A stretch of DNA of 15,831 bases from Iamia sp035765045 (GCA_035765045.1 DASTYI010000070.1:1-15831), one strand, 5' to 3'; positions 6,658 to 13,370 are shown, counted from the first letter of the stretch. Notes: a model not told the origin generated them from the letters alone. Translations and numbers: made by a program.

Positions 6658-6759
6658 ATGGGAAGCCTGATCAAGAAGCGCCGCAAGCGCATGCGCAAGA
6701 AGAAGCACAAGAAGATGCTGAAGCGCACTCGCTGGCAGCGTCGCGCCGCCGGCAAGTAG
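6658..6759 (+). CDS. Small-subunit ribosomal protein bS22 (33 residues)
   Basis: The translated 33-residue peptide begins MGSLIKKRRKRMRKKKHKK and ends in RRAAGK. It is almost entirely Lys/Arg. The (M)GSxIKKRRKRMxKKKHxK core is that of the actinobacterial bS22 protein seen in mycobacterial 30S structures, related to the AURKAIP1/COX24 domain of mitochondrial ribosomes. It would be buried in rRNA near the decoding region. It is unrelated to E. coli S22 (Sra). No Shine-Dalgarno sequence precedes the ATG (cgacaccctcATG), which fits leaderless or near-leaderless initiation. It is transcribed divergently from the sigma gene and followed by a strong hairpin. The gene is short but complete. Confidence 0.95.
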   Translation: MGSLIKKRRKRMRKKKHKKMLKRTRWQRRAAGK

Positions 6760-6780
6760 CCACCGCCAGCACCGTTCGCT

Positions 6781-6818
6781 GACGACCGCCTGCCCCCCGT
6801 CGAGGGGCGGCGGTCGTC
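6781..6818. terminator. Terminator hairpin between bS22 and the DUF72 gene
   Basis: A 10-bp perfect stem (6781-6790 with 6809-6818, gacgaccgcc/ggcggtcgtc) is extended, after one bulged T, by gcccc/ggggc (6792-6796 with 6804-6808). The loop is 7 nt. It sits between the convergent bS22 (stop 6759) and DUF72 (stop 6848) genes, so it can terminate both. Confidence 0.75.
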
Positions 6819-6847
6819 GTCGCGTCACGACGGCGGTCGGCGCCCGC

Positions 6848-7705
6848 TCAGAACAGGGTGGTCGGGGGGACCGCCATCGGCTCGGGCAGCGGGTCGACGG
6901 GCACCGTGGCCACGGCCCGGACCTCGTCGTGGAAGCGCCGGGCCAGGCCCAGGGCGACGTCGTTGTCGGGCGTGTGGACGAAGACGGTCGGGCTCCGCCC
7001 CTCCTCCAGCCAGCGGGCGACCACCGGCACCCACGGCTGCCATCCGGCGATCGTGGCGTCGACGTCGTCACGCCCGAGGTAGCGCACGACCGGCCGGTCG
7101 CCGAGGGCGACCTCGCGGCGGGGCAGCCGGGGCTTCTTGGCCCAGGCGTCGCGCTCGGCCTCGCTCGTCGGCGGGGCGGCGAACATCGTGGTGGTGTCGA
7201 AGGTGGCCCACTCGGCGTCGTGGGCCCGCAGCAGCCGGGCCAGGCCGCGGGCCGCCGGGCCCCGCTCGAAGAACCCGGGGTGGCGGACCTCGACCACCCA
7301 GCGGGGCGGGCGCGGGGCCCGGGCGAGGAAGCCGGCCAGGACGTCGAGGTCGTCGGGCCCGAAGGCGGCGGGGAGCTGGATCCAGAGCTGCTCGGCCCGG
7401 GCGCCCAGCGGCGCCAGCAGGTCGACGATGGCGGCGACCTCGCCGTCGTCGGGCCGCAGCCGGCGCCGATGGGTCAGGTCCTGGGGCAGCTTGAACAGGA
7501 AGCGGAGGTCGGCCGGTGCCGCCTCGGCCCACCCCGCCACCGTCGCCGGCGACGGGAGGCCGTAGGCGGTGGTGTTGCCCTCGACCGCCGTGCACCACGA
7601 CCCGTAGGCGGTGAGCTGCTCCTCGCGCCGGAGGTCGGCGGGGAGGAAGGTGCCCCGCCAGGCGGCGTGGGCCCACATCGCACACCCGACGCGCAGCACG
7701 GCCAT
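6848..7705 (-). CDS. DUF72 (YecE-like) family protein
   Basis: The protein has 285 residues and a predicted TIM-barrel-like DUF72 fold. It begins VLRVGCAMWAHAAWRGTFLP, the typical opening strand of the family. It continues with YGSWCTAVEGNTTAYGLPSP (about 34-53; the family's F/Y-x-x-VE-x-N-x-T-F/Y-Y motif), FLFKLPQDLTH (K-x-P/H motif), QLPAAFGPD, WVVEVRHPGFF (E-x-R-x-x-S/W-like) and a C-terminal VFVHTPDNDVALG (the N/D-N region). The biochemical function of DUF72 is not established. No Shine-Dalgarno sequence is obvious. The ATG at 7705 is chosen by homology; another at 7726 would add seven residues. It is transcribed towards bS22 and divergently from the small membrane protein. Confidence 0.87.
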   Translation of the reverse strand: MAVLRVGCAMWAHAAWRGTFLPADLRREEQLTAYGSWCTAVEGNTTAYGLPSPATVAGWAEAAPADLRFLFKLPQDLTHRRRLRPDDGEVAAIVDLLAPLGARAEQLWIQLPAAFGPDDLDVLAGFLARAPRPPRWVVEVRHPGFFERGPAARGLARLLRAHDAEWATFDTTTMFAAPPTSEAERDAWAKKPRLPRREVALGDRPVVRYLGRDDVDATIAGWQPWVPVVARWLEEGRSPTVFVHTPDNDVALGLARRFHDEVRAVATVPVDPLPEPMAVPPTTLF

Positions 7706-7807
7706 GGCTGCGATGGTGCCACCCATCGGTGTGAGGGAGGTCGTTTCCGGCCCGGGCGACGTGGGCAGCGGTGGGCGTCCCCACCGCCGCACCGGAAGGT
7801 CGTACCC

Positions 7808-7885
7808 GTGGAAGTCAGCCTCGTCGGTCTGCTCGTCATCATCCTGCTGGTCGTGATGATCATCTACTTCGTCCGCCGGGCGTAG
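7808..7885 (+). CDS. Putative 25-residue single-helix membrane protein
   Basis: A GTG at 7808 with ggaagg 8 nt upstream (7794-7799) opens a 25-codon frame. It encodes MEVSLVGLLVIILLVVMIIY followed by FVRRA. Nearly the whole peptide is hydrophobic (about residues 4-21), and the end is positive (RR), so the N terminus would lie outside and the C terminus in the cytoplasm. I do not recognise a named family, though very short single-pass proteins of this look are common in bacterial genomes. The flavodoxin-like gene starts 24 bp downstream on the same strand, so the two may be co-transcribed. Evidence is the RBS, the perfect membrane-helix composition and the tight spacing; expression is unproven. 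Confidence 0.6.
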   Translation: MEVSLVGLLVIILLVVMIIYFVRRA

Positions 7886-7909
7886 GCCGGCCGGGGGGAA
7901 GATGGGGGC

Positions 7910-8365
7910 GTGACCCGCCTCCTCGTCGTCCACCACACCCCCTCGCCCCACCTCCACACCCTGCTGGAGGCGGTGCGGGAGGGGGCGGGAGACCCGCAGA
8001 TCGAGGGGGTGGAGGTCGTGGTGCGGGCCGCCCTGGCCGCCACCGCCAGCGACGTCCTCGCCGCCGACGGCTACGTCGTCGGCGGGCCGGCCAACCTCGG
8101 CTACCTGGCCGGGGCGCTCAAGCACTTCTTCGACGTCGTCTACTACCCCTGCCTGGAGGACACGGTCGGGCGCCCCTTCGGGGCGTACCTCCACGGCAAC
8201 GACGACGTCGCCGGCGCCCGCCGGGCGCTCGACCAGATCACCGGCGGCCTGCGCTGGGAGCGGGTGGCCGAGGTGGTCGAGGTCCGGGGCGCCCCCTCCC
8301 CCGCCGACCGCGACGCCTGCTGGGAGCTCGGCGCCGTGGTGGCGGCGACGCTCAGCCCGGCCTGA
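7910..8365 (+). CDS. Flavodoxin-like / NADPH-dependent FMN reductase family protein
   Basis: The 151-residue protein has a short flavodoxin fold. Strand 1 and the FMN-phosphate loop are RLLVVHHTPSPHLHTLLEAV (3-22; the family's H/Y-S/T-x-S/T-x-x-T-x-x-L pattern). Residues 51-75 give AADGYVVGGPANLGYLAGALKHFFD, the conserved (D-G-x-x-x-G-x-P) isoalloxazine-binding segment and following helix. A later strand, RPFGAYLHGNDD (88-99), forms the second flavin loop. Such proteins bind FMN and reduce quinones or nitro compounds, or act as electron carriers; the substrate here cannot be told. The GTG start at 7910 follows a ggggggaagat stretch. It closely follows the 25-residue membrane protein and is convergent with the FAD oxidoreductase. 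Confidence 0.85.
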   Translation: MTRLLVVHHTPSPHLHTLLEAVREGAGDPQIEGVEVVVRAALAATASDVLAADGYVVGGPANLGYLAGALKHFFDVVYYPCLEDTVGRPFGAYLHGNDDVAGARRALDQITGGLRWERVAEVVEVRGAPSPADRDACWELGAVVAATLSPA

Positions 8366-8378
8366 CCACCGCCCCCCC

Positions 8379-8476
8379 CGTTCTGAGGCGCACCCCCCGT
8401 TCTGAGGCGCACCCGTTCTGAGGCGCAGCGAGCGCGCCGACGACACCCCCACGCCTCAGAAGCGGATCAGAAGCGG
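8379..8476. repeat. Triple direct repeat with an inverted copy (terminator-like)
   Basis: The 112-bp gap between two convergent genes contains three copies of cgttctgaggcgca (8379-8392, 8398-8411, 8414-8427; offsets 19 and 16), with C runs between the first two. An inverted copy, cgcctcagaa, follows at 8452-8461 and can pair with ttctgaggcg of any copy, most closely the third (8416-8425; loop 26 nt). A further tandem pair, tcagaagcgg, occurs at 8456-8465 and 8467-8476. The arrangement gives several mutually exclusive hairpins. Position suggests bidirectional termination. Confidence 0.65.
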
Positions 8477-8477
8477 G

Positions 8478-9761
8478 TCAGGGGGTGACCGGGCGGAGGC
8501 GGTCGAGGTGGTCCTGGGCCCGGAGGGCGGTCGACACGACCGGGAGCCAGGCCCGCCGGACCGGGGGCACCCGGGGGTGCGCCAGCTCGGCGAAGGGCGG
8601 GAGCTCCTCGCCGTCGATGGCGGCCGCCATCCGCAGGCCCAGCCAGGCGTTGAGGGCGACGCCCGAGCCGTTGCAGCCGGCGGCGTACCACGCCCCGTCC
8701 ATCCGGCCGCAGTGGGGCAGGCGGTCGCGGGTGATGGCGACGTCGCCGCCCCAGGCCCGCTCGATCCGGGCGTCGGCCAGCTGCGGGTGGACGTGGACCA
8801 TCCGGGCCCGGAGCACCTCGCGGGCCTCGGCCACGGTGGTCGGGCCGAGGCTGCGACGCCCGCCGAAGACCATGCGGCCGTCGGCGTCGAGCCGCCAGTA
8901 CGAGAGCAGGTTGCGGGTGTCGTAGGCCATCCGCCCGGTGGGGAGCACGGCGTCGCGGACCTCGGGCGCCAGCGGCTCGGTGGCGACGACGAACGAGCCC
9001 ATCGGGAGGATGCGCCGGCGCAGGTCGGGCACGGCCCCGTCGGGGTGGCCGTTGACGGCGACGAGGACGTCCCCGCCGCGCACCGCCCCGGTCGCCGTCT
9101 CGACCCCGTCGGCGCCCACCGCCGTGACCCGGCACCCGGGGTGGAGGGTGGCCCCGGCGGCCCGGGCCCGGGCGACGAGGCCGGCGTGGAAGCGGGCCGG
9201 GTGGAGGCCACCGCTGCGCTCGACCACCAGACCGGCGGGGTAGGCGGTCGAGCCGATCTCGGCGGCGAGGTCGTCGCCGGTGACGTAGCGGGCGCCGTGG
9301 CCGACGGCCTCCAGCTCGTCGGCGGCGGCGCGCAGGGCCGCCGCGCTCGTCGCCCCCGAGGCCAGCTCCAGCCGGCCGGTCCGGGCGTAGTCGCAGGCGA
9401 TGCCGTCGGGCCCCGTCGTCAACGCCTCGACCAGGTCGAAGGCCTCGTCGACGGCGGCGAACATCCGCCGTCCGAGGTCACCGTGGGCGCGCTCCAGCCC
9501 GCCGGGCCCGGCCTTGAGCTCGGGCAGGACCATCCCGCCGTTGCGGGTGCTGGCCCCGACGCCGAGCGGGCCCCGGTCGAGCACGGCCACCGACCGGCCC
9601 CGCCGGGCCAGCTCGGCCGCCGCCATCAGCCCGCAGTACCCGGCCCCGACCACGACCACGTCGGCCCCGGCCGGCGGGGGCCCGTCGCCGGTGGCGTCGA
9701 GCGGGGCGGCGTCGTGCCACAGGACGTCCTCCCGGTAGCCCGGCGCCAGCGGTGCAGCCAT
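8478..9761 (-). CDS. FAD-dependent oxidoreductase (DAO / glycine-oxidase-like family)
   Basis: The 427-residue protein carries a Rossmann FAD-binding site near its start: DVVVVGAGYCGLMAAAELARR (34-54, GxGxxG), with the ribose-binding acid at Asp62. GASTRNGGMVLP (69-80) resembles the ASxRNGG motif of gamma-glutamylputrescine oxidase (PuuB) and similar amine oxidases. A DAO-family central part follows, with GLHPARFHAGLVARARAAGATLH, then ILPMGSFVVATEPL. The C-terminal FAD segment is HCGRMDGAWYAAGCNGSGVALN. Members oxidise C-N bonds of amines or amino acids with O2 or a quinone; the substrate here is unknown. No Shine-Dalgarno sequence is visible. TAGCGT (9768-9773, minus) lies 6 nt upstream of the ATG, suggesting a leaderless mRNA. 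It is divergent from the LLM oxidoreductase, with only 31 bp between starts. Confidence 0.88.
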   Translation of the reverse strand: MAAPLAPGYREDVLWHDAAPLDATGDGPPPAGADVVVVGAGYCGLMAAAELARRGRSVAVLDRGPLGVGASTRNGGMVLPELKAGPGGLERAHGDLGRRMFAAVDEAFDLVEALTTGPDGIACDYARTGRLELASGATSAAALRAAADELEAVGHGARYVTGDDLAAEIGSTAYPAGLVVERSGGLHPARFHAGLVARARAAGATLHPGCRVTAVGADGVETATGAVRGGDVLVAVNGHPDGAVPDLRRRILPMGSFVVATEPLAPEVRDAVLPTGRMAYDTRNLLSYWRLDADGRMVFGGRRSLGPTTVAEAREVLRARMVHVHPQLADARIERAWGGDVAITRDRLPHCGRMDGAWYAAGCNGSGVALNAWLGLRMAAAIDGEELPPFAELAHPRVPPVRRAWLPVVSTALRAQDHLDRLRPVTP

Positions 9762-9767
9762 CGGCGC

Positions 9768-9786
9768 ACGCTACGACCTACGGTCG
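9768..9786. promoter_or_regulatory. Back-to-back promoters and 13-bp inverted repeat between the oxidoreductases
   Basis: In the 31-bp divergent gap the minus strand has TAGCGT (9768-9773) and the plus strand has TACGGT (9779-9784), each 6-8 nt from its start codon. An inverted repeat, cgacc-tac-ggtcg (9774-9786), lies between and over the plus -10. Both mRNAs would be leaderless. The repeat could be an operator that affects both genes, but with a 5-bp half-site this may be chance. Confidence 0.35.
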
Positions 9787-9792
9787 CCGGCC

Positions 9793-10806
9793 ATGGCCGC
9801 TTCGACCGTCGGGTTCACCTACGCCAGCCTCATGGGGCTCGGGCCGCAGTACGCGGTGGAGACGGCGGGCCGCGCCGCCGCGCTCGGCTACCGCTCGTTC
9901 TGGACGGCGGAGACCACCGGCCCCGACGCCTTCTCCCTCCTGGCGGCGGCCGGGGCCGCCGCGCCCGGGGTCGACCTCGGCACCGGCGTCCTCGCCCTCC
10001 AGCTGCGCACGCCCCCGCTGGCCGCCATGTCGGCCGCCACCCTCTCGGCCCTCGACCCGGACCGCGAGGTGCTGCTCGGCGTGGGCATCTCCTCCCCCGT
10101 CGTCACCTCCCGCTGGCACGGCGCCCCCTACGGCGACCGCCCCCTCGCCCAGGTCCGCGAGTACGTGGCCCTGGTGCAGGAGTGCCTGTCGGGCGAGAAG
10201 GTCACCTTCGCCGGCGACCACTACGGGGTGAAGGGGTTCCGCCTCGGGGTCCGGTTCGCCGAGGGGGCCCGGAGGCCGAAGGTCGTGCTCGGCGCCCTCG
10301 GCCCGAAGATGCTGGCGCTGGCCGGCGAGGTGGCCGACGGGGTCCTGCTCAACTACCTGCCGGCGTCGCACGTGGCCTGGTCGGTCGAGCAGGTGCGGGC
10401 CGGCGAGGCCGCCGCCGGGCGGGAGCCGGGCTCGTGCACCGTCTACGCCTACGTCCACGCCGGGGTCGCCGACCGCGACGCCGCCCTGGCCAACGGGCGC
10501 AAGGACCTCTTCTCCTACGCCGTCGTCGACTCCTACGCCGAGAGCTTCACCCGGGCCGGCTTCGGCGCCTCGGTCGAGGAGGTCCGGGCCCGCCACGCCG
10601 CCGGCGACCGGGAGGGCGCCCTGGCCGCCGTCAGCGAGGAGATGGTCGACGCCATCGACGTCGTCGGCGACGCCGACCTGGTGCGCGACACCGTGCGGGC
10701 CTACGCCGACGCCGGTGTCGACCACCCCGTCCTCATGCCGCTGCCCTGGGGCCCCGACCGCCGCCAGGTCGTCGACGACACCATGCGCGCCGCCATCGAC
10801 GCCTGA
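9793..10806 (+). CDS. LLM-class (luciferase-like) oxidoreductase, probably F420-dependent
   Basis: The 337-residue protein has the bacterial-luciferase-like TIM-barrel. It begins TVGFTYASLMGLGPQYAVET, then AALGYRSFWTAETTGPDAF (29-47, the LGYxxxWxxE/D strand). Next come VDLGTGVLALQLRTPPLAAM (60-79), in which TGVLxLxxRxP is the coenzyme-contacting region, and LDPDREVLLGVGISSP (87-102). RPKVVLGALGPKMLALAGEVADGVLLNYLP carries the phosphate-binding P-x-x-x-G-A-x-G-P. In actinobacteria this group mostly uses F420, like Mer and F420-dependent glucose-6-phosphate dehydrogenase. FMN cannot be excluded. The substrate is unknown. No Shine-Dalgarno sequence is seen. Divergence from the FAD oxidoreductase suggests a shared pathway. 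A hairpin starts at its stop codon. Confidence 0.87.
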   Translation: MAASTVGFTYASLMGLGPQYAVETAGRAAALGYRSFWTAETTGPDAFSLLAAAGAAAPGVDLGTGVLALQLRTPPLAAMSAATLSALDPDREVLLGVGISSPVVTSRWHGAPYGDRPLAQVREYVALVQECLSGEKVTFAGDHYGVKGFRLGVRFAEGARRPKVVLGALGPKMLALAGEVADGVLLNYLPASHVAWSVEQVRAGEAAAGREPGSCTVYAYVHAGVADRDAALANGRKDLFSYAVVDSYAESFTRAGFGASVEEVRARHAAGDREGALAAVSEEMVDAIDVVGDADLVRDTVRAYADAGVDHPVLMPLPWGPDRRQVVDDTMRAAIDA

Positions 10807-10861
10807 CACCGAACCGGTGTCACCCCGGGCACCGGCGGCTAGCCCTCATGACACCGGTTCG
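10804..10861. terminator. Competing hairpins between the LLM gene and the lipase gene
   Basis: Beginning at the LLM stop codon, tgacaccg-aac-cggtgtca (10804-10822) forms an 8-bp hairpin. The same right arm, extended to cgaaccggtgtca (10810-10822), pairs perfectly over 13 bp with tgacaccggttcg (10849-10861), with a 26-nt loop. The two folds exclude each other. The site lies between convergent genes, and the plus strand continues into GGGTGGGGTGGGG (10863-10875). It is probably a bidirectional terminator without a T tract. Confidence 0.65.
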
Positions 10862-10876
10862 TGGGTGGGGTGGGGC

Positions 10877-12151
10877 CTAGGGGCAGGTGGTGGTCGGGTC
10901 CTCGCCGGCGAAGCGGGCGGCCACCCAGGCGGTGATGTCGTCCTCGGCCAGGCCGGTGACGGTGTCGTGGTCGCCCTCGGGCACCTCGAGCAGCTCGACC
11001 ACCTGGCCGATGCCGCACAGCCGCTCGATCAGGGCGTCGGTCCGGGCCGGGACGACCAGGATGTCCTGCCCGCCCTGGACGACGAGCAGCGGGGCGTCCG
11101 CCACCACCTGGCCCGGGTCGTTCGCCTCGAGCCAGGCCTCGCCCACCGGCGACGTGCGGGGGTCGGTCACCCAGTAGTCGGGCGCCCCGGCCACCGCCGG
11201 CATGGTGTTGAGGATGTCGCCGACGCAGCCCTCCTCGATCGACGCCGCCGCCTCGACCGCCGGCGGGCTGAGGTAGTCGGCCAGGTCGACCGACGGATCC
11301 TCGGCGGCCACGCCGACCAGCACCATCGTCGTGATGATCCGGATCTGGAGGGCGTCGCCGAAGTCGGTGCCGAGCTCGGCCCCGGGGGCGATGGCCACCG
11401 TGCCCAGCAGCTCGGCGTCGGGCAGCCGCTCGGCCGCCTGCTCCCCCGTCACCAGGGCGGCGTGCCCGCCCTGCGACACGCCGGTCACGACCCAGCGGTC
11501 GCCGGCGCCGGCCTCGGGCACCGACCGGGCCGCGGCGACCAGGTCGATCACGGCGTGGCCCTCGGCCGCGGCCGAGAGGTACGGGTGGATCTCGCCCTCG
11601 GGGCCGAGGCCGATGTAGTCGGGCTGCACCAGCACGCCCTCGACGCCGAAGGCGGGCGGGACGGCCGGGCCCCGGCTCGGGGCGCACGACGCGGCCAGCC
11701 CCGAGGTGCCGTGGGCCCAGGCCAGGATCGGCCAGCCGTCGGCCGGCGCCTCGCCGTCGGGGTGGTAGATCAGCCCGGTGGCGGCCCGCGCGTCGCCCTC
11801 GGCGTCGGTCGACCGGTACATCACCCGCAGGCCGACCTGGCCGTCGGGGGCGTCGACCGGCATGGTCCGGATCAGGGTGCCGGGCTCGCCGGCCGGGAGC
11901 GGGTCGGGGACGACGTAGAAGTCGTCGACCGAGCCGGTGAACTCCTCGACCGCCGGCGCCTCCGCCTCGCCGGGGTCGTCGGAGGGGTCGTCGGCCGGCT
12001 CGTCGCCCGGGTCGTCGGCCGTCGGGGCCTCGGTCGTCGTCGACCGCTCCTCGTCGGCCGCCTCGCTCCCCCCGTCGTCGTCCGAGCAGCCGCTCGCCAC
12101 CAGGGCGAGGGCCACACCGAGGGCGGCGACCTTCCTGACCACGTGCTTCAC
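10877..12151 (-). CDS. Secretory lipase-like alpha/beta-hydrolase lipoprotein
   Basis: The 424-residue product is predicted to be exported and lipid-anchored. VKHVVRKVAALGVALALVASGC is a signal peptide with the lipobox ASG|C (Cys22). Residues 23-70 are a highly acidic Asp/Glu/Pro/Thr linker. The catalytic domain (about 72-415) has the alpha/beta-hydrolase fold. It shows ILAWAHGTSG (142-151, oxyanion region), QPDYIGLG (176-183), the nucleophile elbow GVSQGG with Ser226, the acid Asp363 in QGGQDILV, and His395 in EGDHDTV. The overall order matches the secretory-lipase (LIP) family, so the enzyme likely hydrolyses acyl esters outside the cell. The GTG at 12151 is chosen because the signal peptide starts there and a promoter ends 7 nt upstream; no Shine-Dalgarno sequence exists. 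The tetR gene lies 43 bp upstream on the same strand. Confidence 0.87.
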   Translation of the reverse strand: MKHVVRKVAALGVALALVASGCSDDDGGSEAADEERSTTTEAPTADDPGDEPADDPSDDPGEAEAPAVEEFTGSVDDFYVVPDPLPAGEPGTLIRTMPVDAPDGQVGLRVMYRSTDAEGDARAATGLIYHPDGEAPADGWPILAWAHGTSGLAASCAPSRGPAVPPAFGVEGVLVQPDYIGLGPEGEIHPYLSAAAEGHAVIDLVAAARSVPEAGAGDRWVVTGVSQGGHAALVTGEQAAERLPDAELLGTVAIAPGAELGTDFGDALQIRIITTMVLVGVAAEDPSVDLADYLSPPAVEAAASIEEGCVGDILNTMPAVAGAPDYWVTDPRTSPVGEAWLEANDPGQVVADAPLLVVQGGQDILVVPARTDALIERLCGIGQVVELLEVPEGDHDTVTGLAEDDITAWVAARFAGEDPTTTCP

Positions 12152-12158
12152 GGCGCGG

Positions 12159-12187
12159 ACCGTACCGCAGGTCACAGCGCTGCTCAA
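12159..12187 (-). promoter_or_regulatory. Leaderless promoter of the lipase gene
   Basis: On the minus strand TTGAGC (12182-12187) and TACGGT (12159-12164) are exactly 17 bp apart. The start point expected 7 nt beyond the -10 falls on the GTG start codon, so the mRNA should be leaderless. The -35 hexamer touches the aacggtcgtt half-palindrome (12187-12196), a likely TetR-type operator. Confidence 0.55.
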
Positions 12188-12198
12188 ACGGTCGTTAA
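12187..12198. promoter_or_regulatory. Putative TetR operator beside the lipase -35 box
   Basis: On the minus strand this reads TTAACGACCGTT, nearly identical to TAACGGCCGTT at 13319-13329 in the tetR/SDR divergent promoter. The core aacg-nn-cgtt is an inverted repeat like many TetR-family sites. It overlaps the last codon and stop of tetR and the -35 of the lipase gene. Binding there would be expected to repress the lipase. This is inferred from similarity of only two sites. Confidence 0.4.
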
Positions 12199-13310
12199 CC
12201 GAGGCACCAGGCGCGGACCAACGGCACCCCGGCGGCGACGACGGGCAGGCCGTGCGCCAGCTGGACGACGAGGGGCCGGGCGCCGTCGACCACCGCCCGG
12301 ACCTCGGCCTCGGGCCGGTCGGGCTGGACGGCGCCGACGACGGCGGCCCAGGTGGCGGTGACCTCGTCCCGGCGCCGGGCGAGGCGCCGGCGGTCGGCGG
12401 TGGGCAGGGCCGCCTCCTCCCGACCGGCCACCACGGCCAGGTCGCGGTCGGCGCCGACGACGCCGAGGGTGGCGGCCGCCAGCCGGTCGAGGGCGTCGGC
12501 GGCCGAGGTCGCCCCGGCCACGGCGGCGTGGGTGGCCGCCTCGAACCGGGCCTCGGCCCGCTCGCAGACGTCGAGCAGGATGGCCGCCTTGGCCTCGTAG
12601 TGGGCGTAGATCGTGGGTCCGCGCACCCCCGCGGCCCGGCCGATCTCGTCCATCCCGACCCCGTGGTAGCCCCGCTGGCGGAACAGCCGGAGGGCGGCGG
12701 CGCGGATCTCGTCCCGCCGCCCCGGCGGCAGCGACCACCCACCCGGCGGCGGCGCCGGGGTCGGCGGGGGCGCCAGCGGGGGGACGGCCAGGACCGCCGT
12801 CATGGCCCCGACCAGCAGGCGGTCGAGGCGGGGCCGGGCCAGCGCCGGCGGACGGGAGGCGACCTCGCTCATCGCCGTCAGCGCCGCCAGCTGGCGCGAG
12901 GCCACGTCGCCGTCGGCCAGGTCCGGGTTGGCCAACCGGATCACCGTCCGCCACGGCCGGTACAGCGTGCGCTCGGCGCGGGCCAGCGCCTGGCGCGCCG
13001 ACCCGACCAGGCGGTGGCGCTCGCGGACGTAGGTGGCCAGCCGGGCGGGGTCATCGAGGGCGACGGCGACGGTGGCGGCCACCACCTGCTCGAGCCCGCC
13101 GGCGTCGTCGACGGCGAAGGCGGCGACGGTGTCCATCACCACCTCGGCCAGCAGGGCGTCCTTGCCCGGGAAGTGGCGGTAGAGGGCCGGGCCGGTCAGG
13201 CCCACGGCGGCGCCGATCTCGTCCACCGAGGTGCCGGCGAAGCCCTGCGCCGCGAACAGCTCGGCGGCGGCGGCCAGGATCGCCGCCCGGCGATCGACGG
13301 GCACCCGCAC
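12195..13310 (-). CDS. TetR/AcrR-family regulator with two DNA-binding domains
   Basis: At 371 residues this is about twice the usual 190-220 of TetR proteins. The first TetR_N domain is at 7-54: RRAAILAAAAELFAAQGFAG, then the HTH TSVDEIGAAVGLTGPALYRHF (27-47). A ligand-binding-type helical region follows to about 177. After a Pro-rich linker (178-196), a second TetR_N domain spans 198-245: RRDEIRAAALRLFRQRGYHG, then VGMDEIGRAAGVRGPTIYAHY (218-238). A second helical domain reaches the C terminus. It starts at a GTG (13310) just after TAGGTA and without a Shine-Dalgarno sequence. It is divergent from the SDR gene and 43 bp upstream of the lipase gene, its probable targets. Double-TetR proteins occur in actinobacteria; the ligand is unknown but may be a lipid or hydrophobic compound. 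Confidence 0.92.
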   Translation of the reverse strand: MRVPVDRRAAILAAAAELFAAQGFAGTSVDEIGAAVGLTGPALYRHFPGKDALLAEVVMDTVAAFAVDDAGGLEQVVAATVAVALDDPARLATYVRERHRLVGSARQALARAERTLYRPWRTVIRLANPDLADGDVASRQLAALTAMSEVASRPPALARPRLDRLLVGAMTAVLAVPPLAPPPTPAPPPGGWSLPPGRRDEIRAAALRLFRQRGYHGVGMDEIGRAAGVRGPTIYAHYEAKAAILLDVCERAEARFEAATHAAVAGATSAADALDRLAAATLGVVGADRDLAVVAGREEAALPTADRRRLARRRDEVTATWAAVVGAVQPDRPEAEVRAVVDGARPLVVQLAHGLPVVAAGVPLVRAWCLG

Positions 13311-13318
13311 ATGCTACC

Positions 13319-13329
13319 TAACGGCCGTT
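13319..13329. promoter_or_regulatory. Putative TetR operator in the tetR–SDR divergent promoter
   Basis: The 60-bp gap between the divergent starts contains the perfect palindrome aacggccgtt (13320-13329). It overlaps the tetR -10 (TAGGTA, minus strand, 13315-13320) and lies about 30 bp upstream of the SDR -10. A near copy (one base different in the core) is beside the lipase promoter. Autoregulation plus SDR control is the natural inference. Confidence 0.45.
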
Positions 13330-13358
13330 CACGATCGGCCACTGTCACAGGGCGGGCG

Positions 13359-13364
13359 TAGGGT
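13359..13364 (+). promoter_or_regulatory. Probable -10 box of the SDR gene
   Basis: TAGGGT ends 6 nt before the ATG at 13371, predicting a leaderless transcript. No convincing -35 hexamer is visible 16-18 bp upstream, so an activator or alternative sigma contact could be needed. Confidence 0.4.
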
Positions 13365-13370
13365 CCGGGG

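Noticed and set aside
8379..8476. CRISPR-like repeats
   Set aside because: Units are 14 bp with 2-5 bp between them, there are no spacers of constant length, and no cas genes are present.
8508..10880. 790-residue plus-strand open frame
   Set aside because: It is antisense to the FAD oxidoreductase and out of frame in the LLM gene. The composition is Arg/Gly/Pro-rich, as expected from GC-rich shadow frames, and both real genes have clear motifs.
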